Shown here piece by piece: positions 1-10,005 of a stretch of DNA of 64,000 nucleotides. The DNA is taken from positions 1 through 64,000 of the forward strand of contig JAKORH010000168.1 of the NCBI GenBank assembly GCA_029777935.1, written 5' to 3'. The DNA comes from Pseudomonadota bacterium. GTDB lineage: Bacteria; Pseudomonadota; Gammaproteobacteria; Burkholderiales; Burkholderiaceae. The translations under genes and the position numbers were made by a program. The notes under the pieces are model-generated. The model saw only the letters and a program-made list of their open reading frames with translations, was not told where the DNA came from and did not search any database. Position 1 is the first letter of the stretch; every line of letters starts with the position of its first letter.

Positions 1-590
<590 letters not shown>

Positions 591-623
591 TCCTCGCCCC
601 GAAAGTGGAGTTGCGCTGGGCAC

Positions 624-650
624 GTGGGGCCGGGGACGGAAATTTCAATC
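624..650 (-). promoter_or_regulatory. Sigma-32 (heat-shock) promoter of clpB
   Basis: On the minus strand TTGAAA (643-648) is followed by 13 bases and CCCCAC (624-629). This closely fits the known sigma-32 pattern CTTGAAA-N13-15-CCCCAT. It lies 34 bases upstream of the clpB ATG, and clpB is a classical sigma-32 target, so sequence and context agree. Confidence 0.7.
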
Positions 651-705
651 GGCCGATAGAATCCGGCGGCTGTCAGACGAGCACGCTGCGCTTGTCCCCC
701 GACGC

Positions 706-760
706 GGGCCGGGGCCCAAGTTCCGATTTCAAATTGGGCCCCGGCCTGCGCCGGGGCGAC
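706..760. repeat. Extragenic palindromic (REP-like) element
   Basis: Two nested hairpins are visible. 13-base arms at 707-719 and 734-746 (GGCCGGGGCCCAA and its complement) flank a 14-base loop. A second, CCCCGGCCTGCGCCGGGG, overlaps its right side. GC-rich palindromes of this kind are common between genes in proteobacteria. Its presence argues that translation of tamA starts downstream of it. Confidence 0.65.
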
Positions 761-781
761 CAGACGATCGCGACCTCCCCC

Positions 782-2539
782 TTGCGCCCGCGCGCTGCCA
801 CCCTGCTACTGCTCCTGCTGCTCGCGTTCACCGCGGCCGGCGCGGAGAAGCCACTGGCGCGCTTCGAAACGTCCGGGCCGACGCCGCCCGCGCTGGAGCC
901 CTTGCTGAACAAGGTCCTCGAGAGCGTCGGTCCGGTCGAGGGATTCGACGTCGAGGAGGACGAGCGCCTGTTGCGCCGGCTGCGTGCCAACGCGCTCGAA
1001 GCATTCGCCACCGAAGGTTACTTCACGCCCCGCATCGAGGCCGCGCCCGACACGACGGACGCCGCGCGCTACGTGCTGAGGCTCGACCTCGGCCCGCGCG
1101 CGCGCGTGTCCGGCGTCGAGATCAAGTTCACCGGCGCGATCGAAAGCGAGCCCGAGAGGATCAGGCAGCTCACGTCGAGCTGGGACCTCGATGTCGGCGC
1201 GCCATTCCGCGGCGCCGCCTGGGCCGAAGCCAAGACCAAGCTGCTCAATCGCGTGCGCGAACGCGACTTCGCGGCTGCGCGCATCGCCGATTCGCAGGCC
1301 GAAGTCAACCCGGAGACCGCGACCGTGCAGCTGCACGTCGCCGTCGACAGCGGTCCCGCGTTCACGCTCGGCAAGCTGCAGATCAAGGGGCTGAAACGCT
1401 ACTCGCCGCAACTGATCGAGCGCTACTACCCGCTGGCGCCGGGCGAGCGCTACGACTCGTCCAAGCTGCTCGACTTCCAGCGCCTGCTGCAGCAGACGCC
1501 CTTCTTCGCGTCGGTGATCGTCGACGTCGACACCACAGGTTCGAACGAGAACGTTCCGGTACATGTCGAGGTGACCGAAGCGAAGACCAAGCGCGCGGCG
1601 TTCGGTCTCGGCTTCTCGACCAATACGGGTCCGCACGGCGAGGTGACCTACCGCCAGGCGCTGCTGTTCGGCTTTCCGTACACGTTGTCGACCGGCGGCG
1701 GCATCGATCGCACGCGCGGTGTGGCGTTCGCCGACATCCTGCTGCCGCTCAAGCCCAACGGCGCCAACGACAGCATCGGCACGCTGTACGAACACACCGA
1801 CATCCAGAACCTGCTGACCAATCGCTGGGCGGTCGGTGCGGCACGCGCGCTGTCGCGCACGACGCCGGCGGCGACCTACGACACGCAGTTCTCGCTGACC
1901 TACCAGAGCGAACGGCGCCGCATCTCCGGCAGCAGCGAGCCGGCCCAGGTCAACGACGTGCTGGCCGCAACCGTCACGTGGTCGCGGCGCGCCGTCGACC
2001 AGATCACCAACCCGACGCGCGGCGACCTGATGACGCTGTCGAGCACCGTCGGCCTGCGTCGCACCGCACTCGGCAATCTGCTGCAGGAAAGCTTCGTGCG
2101 CTTCTACGGTCGCTACGTTCGCTACGTGCCGCTGACGCCACGCGATCAGGTGATCCTGCGCGGCGAAGCAGGCGTGGTCGTCGTCGACGACCCGACGCTG
2201 GTGCCGAACGAGTTCCTGTTCCGCGCCGGCGGCGTGGGCAGCGTGCGCGGTTACGCGTACCAGAGCCTCGGTATCCGGCAGGGCGCCGCCACCACCGGAA
2301 GCACCGAACTGCTGGTCGGCTCCGCCGAATACGTGCGCTGGCTCACGGAATCGTGGGGCGCGGCCGTGTTCTACGACGTGGGTGACGCCGACAACGACCT
2401 GGCGCGCGTGCGGCTGGCGCGCGGTTACGGCGTCGGCGCGCGCTGGCGCACTCTGGCCGGGCCGCTCGCGCTCGATGTCGCGTATGGTGAACGCGATCGT
2501 CGCTGGCGCGTCCAGTTCTCCATCGCCATTGCGTATTGA
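782..2539 (+). CDS. tamA: TamA-like Omp85 outer-membrane translocation protein
   Basis: Outer-membrane barrel subunit of the translocation and assembly module, working with TamB encoded next. With the start placed at TTG 782 the product is 585 residues. It has an N-terminal signal peptide (hydrophobic LLLLLLLAF core, cleavage near AAGA), about three POTRA repeats to roughly residue 260, then a 16-strand-type barrel. The barrel carries the family VRGY motif near residue 490 and ends in an aromatic residue (IAIAY). The frame is open back to 605, but that stretch covers a palindromic repeat and would bury the signal peptide. No strong ribosome-binding site precedes the TTG, so the start is uncertain. 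tamB follows after 30 bases. Confidence 0.88.
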   Translation: MRPRAATLLLLLLLAFTAAGAEKPLARFETSGPTPPALEPLLNKVLESVGPVEGFDVEEDERLLRRLRANALEAFATEGYFTPRIEAAPDTTDAARYVLRLDLGPRARVSGVEIKFTGAIESEPERIRQLTSSWDLDVGAPFRGAAWAEAKTKLLNRVRERDFAAARIADSQAEVNPETATVQLHVAVDSGPAFTLGKLQIKGLKRYSPQLIERYYPLAPGERYDSSKLLDFQRLLQQTPFFASVIVDVDTTGSNENVPVHVEVTEAKTKRAAFGLGFSTNTGPHGEVTYRQALLFGFPYTLSTGGGIDRTRGVAFADILLPLKPNGANDSIGTLYEHTDIQNLLTNRWAVGAARALSRTTPAATYDTQFSLTYQSERRRISGSSEPAQVNDVLAATVTWSRRAVDQITNPTRGDLMTLSSTVGLRRTALGNLLQESFVRFYGRYVRYVPLTPRDQVILRGEAGVVVVDDPTLVPNEFLFRAGGVGSVRGYAYQSLGIRQGAATTGSTELLVGSAEYVRWLTESWGAAVFYDVGDADNDLARVRLARGYGVGARWRTLAGPLALDVAYGERDRRWRVQFSIAIAY

Positions 2540-2569
2540 GAGCGGCGCCCGCCCGGCCACGCATCGACG

Positions 2570-5500
2570 ATGAACGAACCCCGTCCCGAGACGCCACGTT
2601 CGAGTCGCCCGCGCTGGCGCTACGCCGCGCTGGTGCTGGTGCTCATGGCCGCGGCGCTCGCAGCGGGATGGACGTGGCTGACTTCGACCACGCCGGGACT
2701 GTACGCAGTGATCGCGCTGGTCAATGGACTGACGCCGGCTCGGATCGAGGCCAGCGGCGCGCAGGGCGCGCTGGCGCGCGAGTTCGGCTTCGCGCGTCTG
2801 CGCCTGACCGTGGCCGACACCGAGGTCGACATCGGCGATCTGCGCGCGCGGTTGCGCGACTATGGGCTGCGGCCGCTGCGCTTCGACTTCGCGTCGCTCA
2901 CCGCCGCGCGCGTGCGGGTTCAGGTCACGCCAAGCGGCAAGTCGACCGGGCCGCCGCAATCGATCGCCTCGCCGGTCGCGGTCTCGACGCAGCGGCTCGC
3001 GGTCGGTGAGTTCGAGCTGCACGTGGGCACGCCCGTGCTGGCGCTGCGCGCGATCGACGCCGAGGTGGCGCTCGGCCCCGACGGCTATCGCGTCGCGCGC
3101 GGCCGCTTCGAGGCGGGCGCGCAGCAGTTCACGCTCGACGGCGAGCTCGGAGGACACACGCCCTTCCCGCTCGCGCTGCACGGTACCGCCTCCGCCACAC
3201 TGCAGGCGCATCCGGTGCAGGCGCAGTGGCGCGCCGCGGGCGCGCTGCTCGACTTCATGCTGGAAGCGCAGTTCACCGGCGGCGACGCGCGCGGCAGCGC
3301 GCGCGCGCGGATCGCCAGCTTCGAGGCACCGGCACTGAAGTCGCTGCAGGCCGACGCCGACGGTCTCGACCTGCGCGCGTGGTCGCCGACCCTGCCGGCC
3401 ACGCGGCTCGCGGTGCAGGCCGATTTGCGTCCAGAGTTGCGTCCTGATGCGACCCTCACGTCGCTCGCCGGCCCGGTGCGCATCGCCAACCGCGAGCCGG
3501 GAACGATCGACGCCGGTAAGTTGCCGCTGCGCGCCGCGCGGGGCGACATCGTGCTGACGCGGCAGGAACTGCGTGCCAGCGGCGTCGAGGCCGAGCTGCC
3601 GCGCGGGCGCGCGGCCGGATCGCTGGCGGTGCAGTTCGATCGCGCGACGTGGCAGACCGAGCTGCGGCTCAATGGCGTCGATCCCGCCGCGCTCGACGCG
3701 CGCGCAAAGCCGCTCGCGCTCGACGGCACGCTGCGCGCGCGGCACGACAAAGCCACGACTTCCATCGTCGCGGACCTGCGCAACCGCAGCCAGCCGATGA
3801 TCGACGCGGCGCTCGACCTGCGCATCGACGCCGACCGCATCGACGTGAGGCGCGCGCATCTCGCGCTCGGCGCCGGCGGCGCCGACCTGACCGGCACCAT
3901 CGGCCTGCAGGGCGACAGGCGCGTGCATGCGCTGGGCGCGGTCGATCGCCTCGATCCCGCACTGCTGGTGCACGGCGTCGATGCGCTGGTCAGCGGCGCT
4001 TTCGAAGTCGAAGGACAACTGGCGCCGCAGCCGAGCGGCCGGCTGAGCTTCAACGTGCACGACAGCCGCGCGTTCGGCCGGCCGCTCGCGGGCCACGGCG
4101 AGGTGCAGCTCGCGGGCGAACGCTTCGACATCGATCTCGAGCTCGCGGTGCGATCGGCACGCCTGACTGCGCACGGTGGGCTCGGCGAAAGCGGCCGCAT
4201 GCTGGCGCTCGCGCTCGAAGCGCCGGCGCTCGACGAGATCGTGCCTTCCGTTCACGGACGGCTGCAGCTCGAAGCGACGCTGAGCGGCGCGTGGACCGCC
4301 CCTGCGGTCGAGGCGCGCGCGGCCGCCTTCGACCTCGAGATCGGCGACCACTCGGTCCAGATCGCGCAGGCGGTGGCGAGCTACAGCGGCGGCACCGAGG
4401 GGCGGCTGTCGGTGCAGGCGGGTGCGGCCAACCATCGCTTCCGCGATATCGCCGCGTTGTCACTGCGCAGCGCCACCCTGCGGATCGACGGTTCGTTGCC
4501 GCAACACACGGTCACGCTGCGCGCAGAGACCGACAGTGCGCAGCAGGCGTCGCTCGTCGCGCAGGGAGGCTTCGCGCAGCGCGCGTGGCGCGGTACGCTG
4601 CGCCAAGCCAGCGTCGGCGCGCCGCTGGACGCGGAGCTGCTCGCGCCGGGGCCCGTCAACGCGAGTGCCCAGGGGTTCGAGCTGGGGCCGCTCGCCTTCG
4701 TGCTGGCCGGCGCGCGCTTCGAAGAGGTGCGCGTGGCCGTCAACGGTGCCGGCCTGAGCACCAGCGGCCGCTTCGACGACTTGCGGCCAGCCGAACTCGT
4801 CGCCCGCGAATCCGCCGGCGCAGCGCTGCTGCGTCCGGCCACGCCGCGCGCGCCGCTGACACTGCGCGGCCACTGGCAGCTCGCACTTGGCGCACAGGCC
4901 GACGGCGAACTCGCCGTCGAGCGCAGCGGCGGCGATGTGTACGCCGGCGCGCGCGACGACAGCGGCCTGAAGCTCAGGTTCGCGCGGCTCGACGCGCAAC
5001 TGAAGGCAGGCCGGCTCGAGGCGCGCGCGCAGATCGCCGGCGATCGCGGCGACGCGCTGACCGCGCGGCTCGGCGCGTTCATCGAGCACGCACCCGACGC
5101 CGGCTGGCGGCTGGCCCAGCAGCGTCCGTGGCAGATCGATGCGGACGGCGACCTGCCTTCGCTCGCCTGGCTCAACGCGGTGCTCGGCGAACGGGTGCGC
5201 ACCAACGTGCGGATCGACGGCCGGCTCAAGGGCGAGGTCCACATCGCGGGCACGCCGGCGGCGCCGCAGGCGCGCGGCGCGCTGGAAGGCGAAGGGCTGC
5301 GCATGGCGTGGGTCGAACAGGGCATGCGGCTGGAGAACGGCCGCCTGCGTGCGCGCCTCGACGGCGACACGCTGGTGCTGGACGAACTGCGCTTCGCCGG
5401 GCCGCCGATCGTGCATCCCGAGGACAAGCGCGCCGCCGCGCACGTGAACTTCGCGCAGGAGGGCTCCGTGGTCGCTACGGGCCGGCTGCGTGTGCGCGAT

Positions 5501-6514
5501 CTCAGCGGCGTGATCCAGGTCGCGGCCGAGCGTCTGCCGCTATTGCAGCGGCCAGACCGCTGGGTGATCGCCAGCGGCGGCGCGAACATCGAAGTGTCGC
5601 TGCAGCGCGTGCAACTGAACGGCGCGTTCGCCGCGATCGCGGGCTACGTCGACTTCTCGCGCACCGAACTGCCGACGCTGTCCTCCGACGTCGTCGTGCT
5701 GCGCACGCGCGAGGAGCCGGTGGCGCGCGCGCCACGCGTGGCGCTCGGCTTCGACATCGGCATCGATCTGGGCGATGCGTTCTACGTACGCGGCAACGGG
5801 CTGGATGCGCGCGTCGAGGGCGCGGTACGACTGCGTGGCAGCCGCGGCGCGGTGACCGCCACCGGCGCGCTCGAAGCCAAGGACGGCGTCTACCAGGGCT
5901 TTGGCCAGCGTCTGACCATCGTGCGCGGCCGCGTCAACTTCCAAGGTCCGCCGGAGAATCCCGGCCTCGATGTGCTCGCGATCCGCACCGGCCTGCCGGT
6001 CGAAGTCGGCGTGACGATCACGCGCAACGCAGCCAATCCACTGATCCGTCTGTACTCCGACCCGCCGCTGTCCGACTACGAGACGCTGTCATGGCTGGTG
6101 CTCGGCCGGCCGCCCGGCGAGTCGCGCACCGACAATCTCGCGCTGGCGCAGGCCGCGGCCAGCTTGCTGTCGGGCAACGGCTCGGGCATCTCCGGCCAGC
6201 TCGCCCGCGCGCTCGGCATCGACGAGATCACGCTGCGCACCGGCGAAGTGAACGACGTGGGCTCGCTACTGCCGCGCCGGTCGGTGGCAGGCGCGCTGCG
6301 CGGGGACGCTTCGATCACGCCGACTGCCACGACCGAGATCATCTCGATCGGCAAGCGAGTCGGCGCAGCGATCACGATCAGCTACGAACAGGCGCTCGCC
6401 GGCACGGCAAGCGTCGTGCAGTTGAGCTATCGCCTGTCGCAGCGGCTGTCGCTGGTGGCGCGCGCGGGCACCGACAACGCGCTCGACCTCGTGTATTCAT
6501 TCGCGTTCGATTGA
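2570..6514 (+). CDS. tamB: TamB, inner-membrane-anchored translocation/lipid-transport protein (DUF490)
   Basis: A 1314-residue AsmA-like/TamB protein that spans the periplasm as a long beta-taco and pairs with TamA; the family is linked to outer-membrane protein insertion and phospholipid transport. One membrane anchor lies at about residues 18-38 (ALVLVLMAAALAAGWTWL). It is followed by a very long repetitive beta-rich body and the conserved C-terminal DUF490 domain (about residues 960-1314, with SDPPLSDYETLSWLVLGRP). Length is normal for the family. The gene directly follows tamA in the usual order and converges on the diguanylate cyclase gene only 6 bases away, with no obvious terminator between. 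Confidence 0.92.
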   Translation: MNEPRPETPRSSRPRWRYAALVLVLMAAALAAGWTWLTSTTPGLYAVIALVNGLTPARIEASGAQGALAREFGFARLRLTVADTEVDIGDLRARLRDYGLRPLRFDFASLTAARVRVQVTPSGKSTGPPQSIASPVAVSTQRLAVGEFELHVGTPVLALRAIDAEVALGPDGYRVARGRFEAGAQQFTLDGELGGHTPFPLALHGTASATLQAHPVQAQWRAAGALLDFMLEAQFTGGDARGSARARIASFEAPALKSLQADADGLDLRAWSPTLPATRLAVQADLRPELRPDATLTSLAGPVRIANREPGTIDAGKLPLRAARGDIVLTRQELRASGVEAELPRGRAAGSLAVQFDRATWQTELRLNGVDPAALDARAKPLALDGTLRARHDKATTSIVADLRNRSQPMIDAALDLRIDADRIDVRRAHLALGAGGADLTGTIGLQGDRRVHALGAVDRLDPALLVHGVDALVSGAFEVEGQLAPQPSGRLSFNVHDSRAFGRPLAGHGEVQLAGERFDIDLELAVRSARLTAHGGLGESGRMLALALEAPALDEIVPSVHGRLQLEATLSGAWTAPAVEARAAAFDLEIGDHSVQIAQAVASYSGGTEGRLSVQAGAANHRFRDIAALSLRSATLRIDGSLPQHTVTLRAETDSAQQASLVAQGGFAQRAWRGTLRQASVGAPLDAELLAPGPVNASAQGFELGPLAFVLAGARFEEVRVAVNGAGLSTSGRFDDLRPAELVARESAGAALLRPATPRAPLTLRGHWQLALGAQADGELAVERSGGDVYAGARDDSGLKLRFARLDAQLKAGRLEARAQIAGDRGDALTARLGAFIEHAPDAGWRLAQQRPWQIDADGDLPSLAWLNAVLGERVRTNVRIDGRLKGEVHIAGTPAAPQARGALEGEGLRMAWVEQGMRLENGRLRARLDGDTLVLDELRFAGPPIVHPEDKRAAAHVNFAQEGSVVATGRLRVRDLSGVIQVAAERLPLLQRPDRWVIASGGANIEVSLQRVQLNGAFAAIAGYVDFSRTELPTLSSDVVVLRTREEPVARAPRVALGFDIGIDLGDAFYVRGNGLDARVEGAVRLRGSRGAVTATGALEAKDGVYQGFGQRLTIVRGRVNFQGPPENPGLDVLAIRTGLPVEVGVTITRNAANPLIRLYSDPPLSDYETLSWLVLGRPPGESRTDNLALAQAAASLLSGNGSGISGQLARALGIDEITLRTGEVNDVGSLLPRRSVAGALRGDASITPTATTEIISIGKRVGAAITISYEQALAGTASVVQLSYRLSQRLSLVARAGTDNALDLVYSFAFD

Positions 6515-6520
6515 ACGGCG

Positions 6521-8395
6521 CTATACCGCTGCCAGCGCACCCATGTGCACGCGGTTGCGGCCGGCCGCCTTGGCCGCGTACAGCGCCTCGTCGGCGCGGC
6601 GCAGGACGTCCGACACCGTATCCGCGCCCGGCCTTGCGACCGTCATGCCGATGCTGACCGACAGCGCGCCGCTGCCGGGCCAGCGCGACACGTCGAGCTG
6701 TGCCACCGCCGCACGGACTCGCTCGGCGACGTGGCGCGCGGCCTCGGCCATCGCGTCCGGCAGCACCAGCAGGAACTCCTCGCCGCCCATGCGCCCGACG
6801 AACATCGGCGGGCGCACCGCGTCCCTCAGCACGGCGGCCACTGCGCGCAGTACCTCGTCTCCGACCAGGTGCCCGAGGCGGTCGTTGATGACCTTGAAGT
6901 GGTCCAGATCGACGATCAGCGCGGCACACGCATGCTCCGCGCGCAGCAGCTCGTCGAGCCGGGTCAGCACGGCGCGCCGGTTCGGCAGGCCGGTCAGCTC
7001 GTCGGTCAGCGCCAGCGCGTGCATGCGCCGGCTCGTCTGCCGGTGGCGCCACGCGAGCAGTCCCAGCACGATCGCCAGCACGCCGGCCAGCGCGATCACC
7101 ACGACCTGCAGCGCACCCACGCGCTGCTGCTGCTCGAGCGCCGCTTCGGTCGCCGCCTTCTCGCGCGTGAGCAGCGCGTTCTCCTTTTCGCGCGCGGCGG
7201 TATCGAACTCGACCTTCAGCGTGGTGAAGCGCTGATCGAGCTGGTGCGCGTGCAGGCGGTCGGTCGCGTCCTTCAGCCGCCGCGCGCTTTCGTACGCACC
7301 ACGCCAGTCGCCGGCATCGGCCTGCGTCTCGGCAATGGCCGCGTAGGTGGCGGCCTGCTCGGCCAGCGCCTGCGCGGCGCGGAACGAGGCGAGCGCTGCA
7401 TTCAGCGCTGCGAGCGCTTCGTTCGGTCGCTTCAGTCCGCGCAGCGCGACGCCGTGCACGAGCGCCATCTGCGCCTGCAACCGTGCGTCGGGCACGTTGG
7501 CGGCCGCCCGCTGCGCCCGGGCGAGACGTTCGAGCGCGCTCTTCCAGTCGCCGCGGGCGTTGTCGACGCCGGCCAGTCCGCGCAGCGCGTACGCGGCGCC
7601 GCGCGGATAACCGATGCGCTCGCTGATCTCCAGCGCCTGCAGGTAATCGCGGCGCGCGCCATCCCACTCGTTCAGGTTTTCGCGCGTACGTCCGAGGTTG
7701 TACAGCGTCACCACCGCCTCGCGCTGCGTGCCCGACGACAGTTGCGCCGCCAGCGCCTGCGTGTAGAAACGCTGGGCTTGCGCGTAGTCGCCCATGCGGT
7801 TGTAGATCGTCGCGATGCCGTTGACGACGGTGCGCGCGTGCTCCGCCATCGCGGCCTTCTCGTACAGCGTCAGCGCGCGCCGCAGGTCGATCAGGCCGAG
7901 CGCGTAGTCACCCTGGACGCCGCGCAGCCAGCCGCGCAGGTACAGCGCGTTGGCCAGCATTTCGTCGTCGGCGGCCGCCTCGGCACTCGACACTGCGCGA
8001 CCATAGGCGTCCATCGCGCCGGTGTTGTCGCCGGCCGCCTCGAAGATCTCGCCCTCGCAGCTGTACAGGCCTGCACGCAGGCCGCCGCTCCTGGCCAGCG
8101 GCAGGCGCGCGGTGGCGCGCGCCAGCTCGGCGCGCGCGCGGTCCAGATTGCGCTCGGAATCGTAGTCGCACAGCACCAGCAGCGCGCGGATCTCGAGGTC
8201 GGCATCGGGCTGCACCGCGATCAGACCGAGCGTCTCCTCGGCCAGCCGCCGCGCATCTTCCGGATTGTTGCGGCCGGCGGCGATCGCGCGCTGGATCAGG
8301 TCGGCCGGCGGGTCGGCGGCGCGCGCCGACACCGCGGGGCCCGCGATCAGGGCCACCAACAGCAGGCGTATCGAAACGGATGCGATCGGATGCAT
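6521..8395 (-). CDS. Membrane diguanylate cyclase with periplasmic TPR sensor (GGEEF)
   Basis: Predicted to make cyclic-di-GMP from GTP. The 624-residue product has an N-terminal signal/anchor (residues 9-26). A long helical TPR-like region of about 400 residues follows, presumably periplasmic, then a transmembrane helix near 425-447 and a C-terminal GGDEF domain with an intact GGEEF active site near residue 537. The usual RxxD product-inhibition site just upstream is replaced by RPPM, so feedback inhibition is probably absent. An upstream open stretch (to 9400) is antisense to cbpA; the ATG at 8395, directly before the hydrophobic segment, is the credible start. It is divergent from cbpA. 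Confidence 0.9.
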   Translation of the reverse strand: MHPIASVSIRLLLVALIAGPAVSARAADPPADLIQRAIAAGRNNPEDARRLAEETLGLIAVQPDADLEIRALLVLCDYDSERNLDRARAELARATARLPLARSGGLRAGLYSCEGEIFEAAGDNTGAMDAYGRAVSSAEAAADDEMLANALYLRGWLRGVQGDYALGLIDLRRALTLYEKAAMAEHARTVVNGIATIYNRMGDYAQAQRFYTQALAAQLSSGTQREAVVTLYNLGRTRENLNEWDGARRDYLQALEISERIGYPRGAAYALRGLAGVDNARGDWKSALERLARAQRAAANVPDARLQAQMALVHGVALRGLKRPNEALAALNAALASFRAAQALAEQAATYAAIAETQADAGDWRGAYESARRLKDATDRLHAHQLDQRFTTLKVEFDTAAREKENALLTREKAATEAALEQQQRVGALQVVVIALAGVLAIVLGLLAWRHRQTSRRMHALALTDELTGLPNRRAVLTRLDELLRAEHACAALIVDLDHFKVINDRLGHLVGDEVLRAVAAVLRDAVRPPMFVGRMGGEEFLLVLPDAMAEAARHVAERVRAAVAQLDVSRWPGSGALSVSIGMTVARPGADTVSDVLRRADEALYAAKAAGRNRVHMGALAAV

Positions 8396-8556
8396 GAGTA
8401 TTGATTTTCCCGCGCCGGGACAGGCCTGTGATCGGCCACTCGGCCGAACCCGCGCCGGCGCGACGCGTGGACGCGACACACGGCTGCGCGGTCGGCGGGC
8501 GGGTCTCCTTCTGCCGCCGGCGAGGACGCCGAGTCCCGCAAGCGGTGCACAAGCCG

Positions 8557-8585
8557 TTGACTTTCTCGCTCGCCGCCAATATCTG
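8557..8585 (+). promoter_or_regulatory. Candidate sigma-70 promoter of cbpA
   Basis: TTGACT (8557-8562), a 17-base spacer and TATCTG (8580-8585) precede cbpA by about 30 bases. The -35 box is good and the -10 box weak. GGAGG at 8604-8608 follows as the ribosome-binding site for the TTG start. Confidence 0.4.
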
Positions 8586-8614
8586 TATGACCTGTCGGGC
8601 GACGGAGGCAGCAG

Positions 8615-9550
8615 TTGGAATTCAGGGACTACTACGACGCGCTGGGACTGCCGCGCGATGCGACCGCCGAGCAGATCAAGAAGGCGTTTCGCGGCCGCGC
8701 GCGCAGGTATCACCCGGACGTCAGCAAGGAGCCGGACGCCGAGTTGCGGATGAAGGAGATCAACGAAGCGTACGCAGTGCTGTCGGATCCGGAACGGCGC
8801 GCCGCGTACGACCGCCTGGCGCAGGGCCGTCATGCCGGCGAGGAATTCCGCCCGCCGCCAGACTGGGATGCCGGATTCGAGTTCAGCGGCGACGGTTCCT
8901 CCGCAGAGGCCGCGGACTTCAGCGACTTTTTCGCCGAGCTGTTCGGCCGCTTCGGTGGCGCACACGCGCGCCGGGACACGGGGCACGGCGAAGACCATCA
9001 CGCCAAGGTCCTGCTGGACATCGAGGACGCGTTCCGCGGCCCGCGGCGGCAGATCACGCTGCGGATGCCGCGCGAGGATGCGCGCGGCCACATGGTGCTG
9101 GAGACGCGCACGCTCGACGTGCAGATTCCCAAAGGCGTGCGGCCGGGACAGATGATCCGGCTGGCCGGCCAAGGCGCGCCGGCGTATGCGGGCGGCCAGG
9201 CGGGCGACCTGTATCTCGAAGTGCAGTTCAATCCGCATCCACGCTACCGCTTCGACGGCCGCAACCTCGTGCTCGAGTTGCCGCTGGCACCGTGGGAGGC
9301 CGCGCTCGGCGCCGTGGTGCCGGTGCGGCTGCCCGGCGGCGGCACGGTCAAGGTGCGCATCCCGGCCGGGGCGCAGGGCGGCGCCGAACTCGTCGTGCAC
9401 GGCAAGGGGCTGCCGAGCGATCCGCCCGGCGACCTCGAGCTGAAGCTGCGCATCGTGCAGCCTCCGGCGAATACGCCACGCGCGCGCGAGCTGTACGAGG
9501 CGATGGCGCGCGATCTCGCGTTCGATCCGCGTGCGGAGTCAGGAGACTGA
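8615..9550 (+). CDS. cbpA: CbpA, DnaJ-family co-chaperone
   Basis: J-domain co-chaperone that stimulates DnaK. In 311 residues it has an N-terminal J domain (HPD at residues 33-35), a G/F-poor linker, then two beta-rich substrate-binding domains and a dimerisation tail. There is no cysteine zinc finger, which separates CbpA from DnaJ. The start is TTG, supported by GGAGG seven bases upstream and by the family N-terminus. cbpM follows after three bases and encodes the matching modulator. Confidence 0.93.
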   Translation: MEFRDYYDALGLPRDATAEQIKKAFRGRARRYHPDVSKEPDAELRMKEINEAYAVLSDPERRAAYDRLAQGRHAGEEFRPPPDWDAGFEFSGDGSSAEAADFSDFFAELFGRFGGAHARRDTGHGEDHHAKVLLDIEDAFRGPRRQITLRMPREDARGHMVLETRTLDVQIPKGVRPGQMIRLAGQGAPAYAGGQAGDLYLEVQFNPHPRYRFDGRNLVLELPLAPWEAALGAVVPVRLPGGGTVKVRIPAGAQGGAELVVHGKGLPSDPPGDLELKLRIVQPPANTPRARELYEAMARDLAFDPRAESGD

Positions 9551-9553
9551 GCG

Positions 9554-9856
9554 ATGAACCACGAAGATGTGCTGATCGGCACCCTGCTCGACGAAGCGGC
9601 GCTGACCCTCGAGCAGGTGTGCCGCGTGGGCGGCGTCAGTCGCGAGTGGCTGGACCTGCGCCTGCAGGCGGGCCTGCTGCACACCGGCCCGGCCGCAACC
9701 GGCGAGCGCCGCTTCGGCGGCCGGGAACTGAGGCGCGTGCGCGAGATGGCGCGCGTCGAGCGCTGCTTCGACGCTACGCCCGAACTGGCGGCGCTGGTGG
9801 TGGACCTGATCGAAGAGATCGAGGGGCTGCGCGCGCGGTTGGGAGTGCGCGCGTAA
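9554..9856 (+). CDS. cbpM: CbpM, chaperone modulator of CbpA
   Basis: A 100-residue MerR-like helical protein. Members of this family bind the J domain of CbpA and block its work with DnaK. The segment LEQVCRVGGVSREWLDLRLQ is the conserved winged-helix-like part. The C-terminus (VDLIEEIEGLRARL) is a short coiled coil. It is tightly coupled to cbpA, with a three-base gap. Confidence 0.88.
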   Translation: MNHEDVLIGTLLDEAALTLEQVCRVGGVSREWLDLRLQAGLLHTGPAATGERRFGGRELRRVREMARVERCFDATPELAALVVDLIEEIEGLRARLGVRA

Positions 9857-10005
9857 CCGTGGTCGGGCATCCCGGAGCGCAGCACGCCGCTTTCACGTCG
9901 GCCGTCACGCACCCGGCCCGCAAAGATGCGACGATCGCGGCCGATGGCCGCGGTGCAACGCCGGCCGCTGCCACCGTCCTGCAATCCGGAACCTGAGAGA
10001 GACCG

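Noticed and set aside
806..4435. 1209-codon minus-strand frame antisense to tamA and tamB
   Set aside because: Low-complexity Arg/Ala/Glu composition typical of antisense frames in GC-rich DNA; tamA and tamB have clear family features.
3649..6657. 1002-codon plus-strand frame within tamB
   Set aside because: Shifted reading of tamB with Arg-rich noise.
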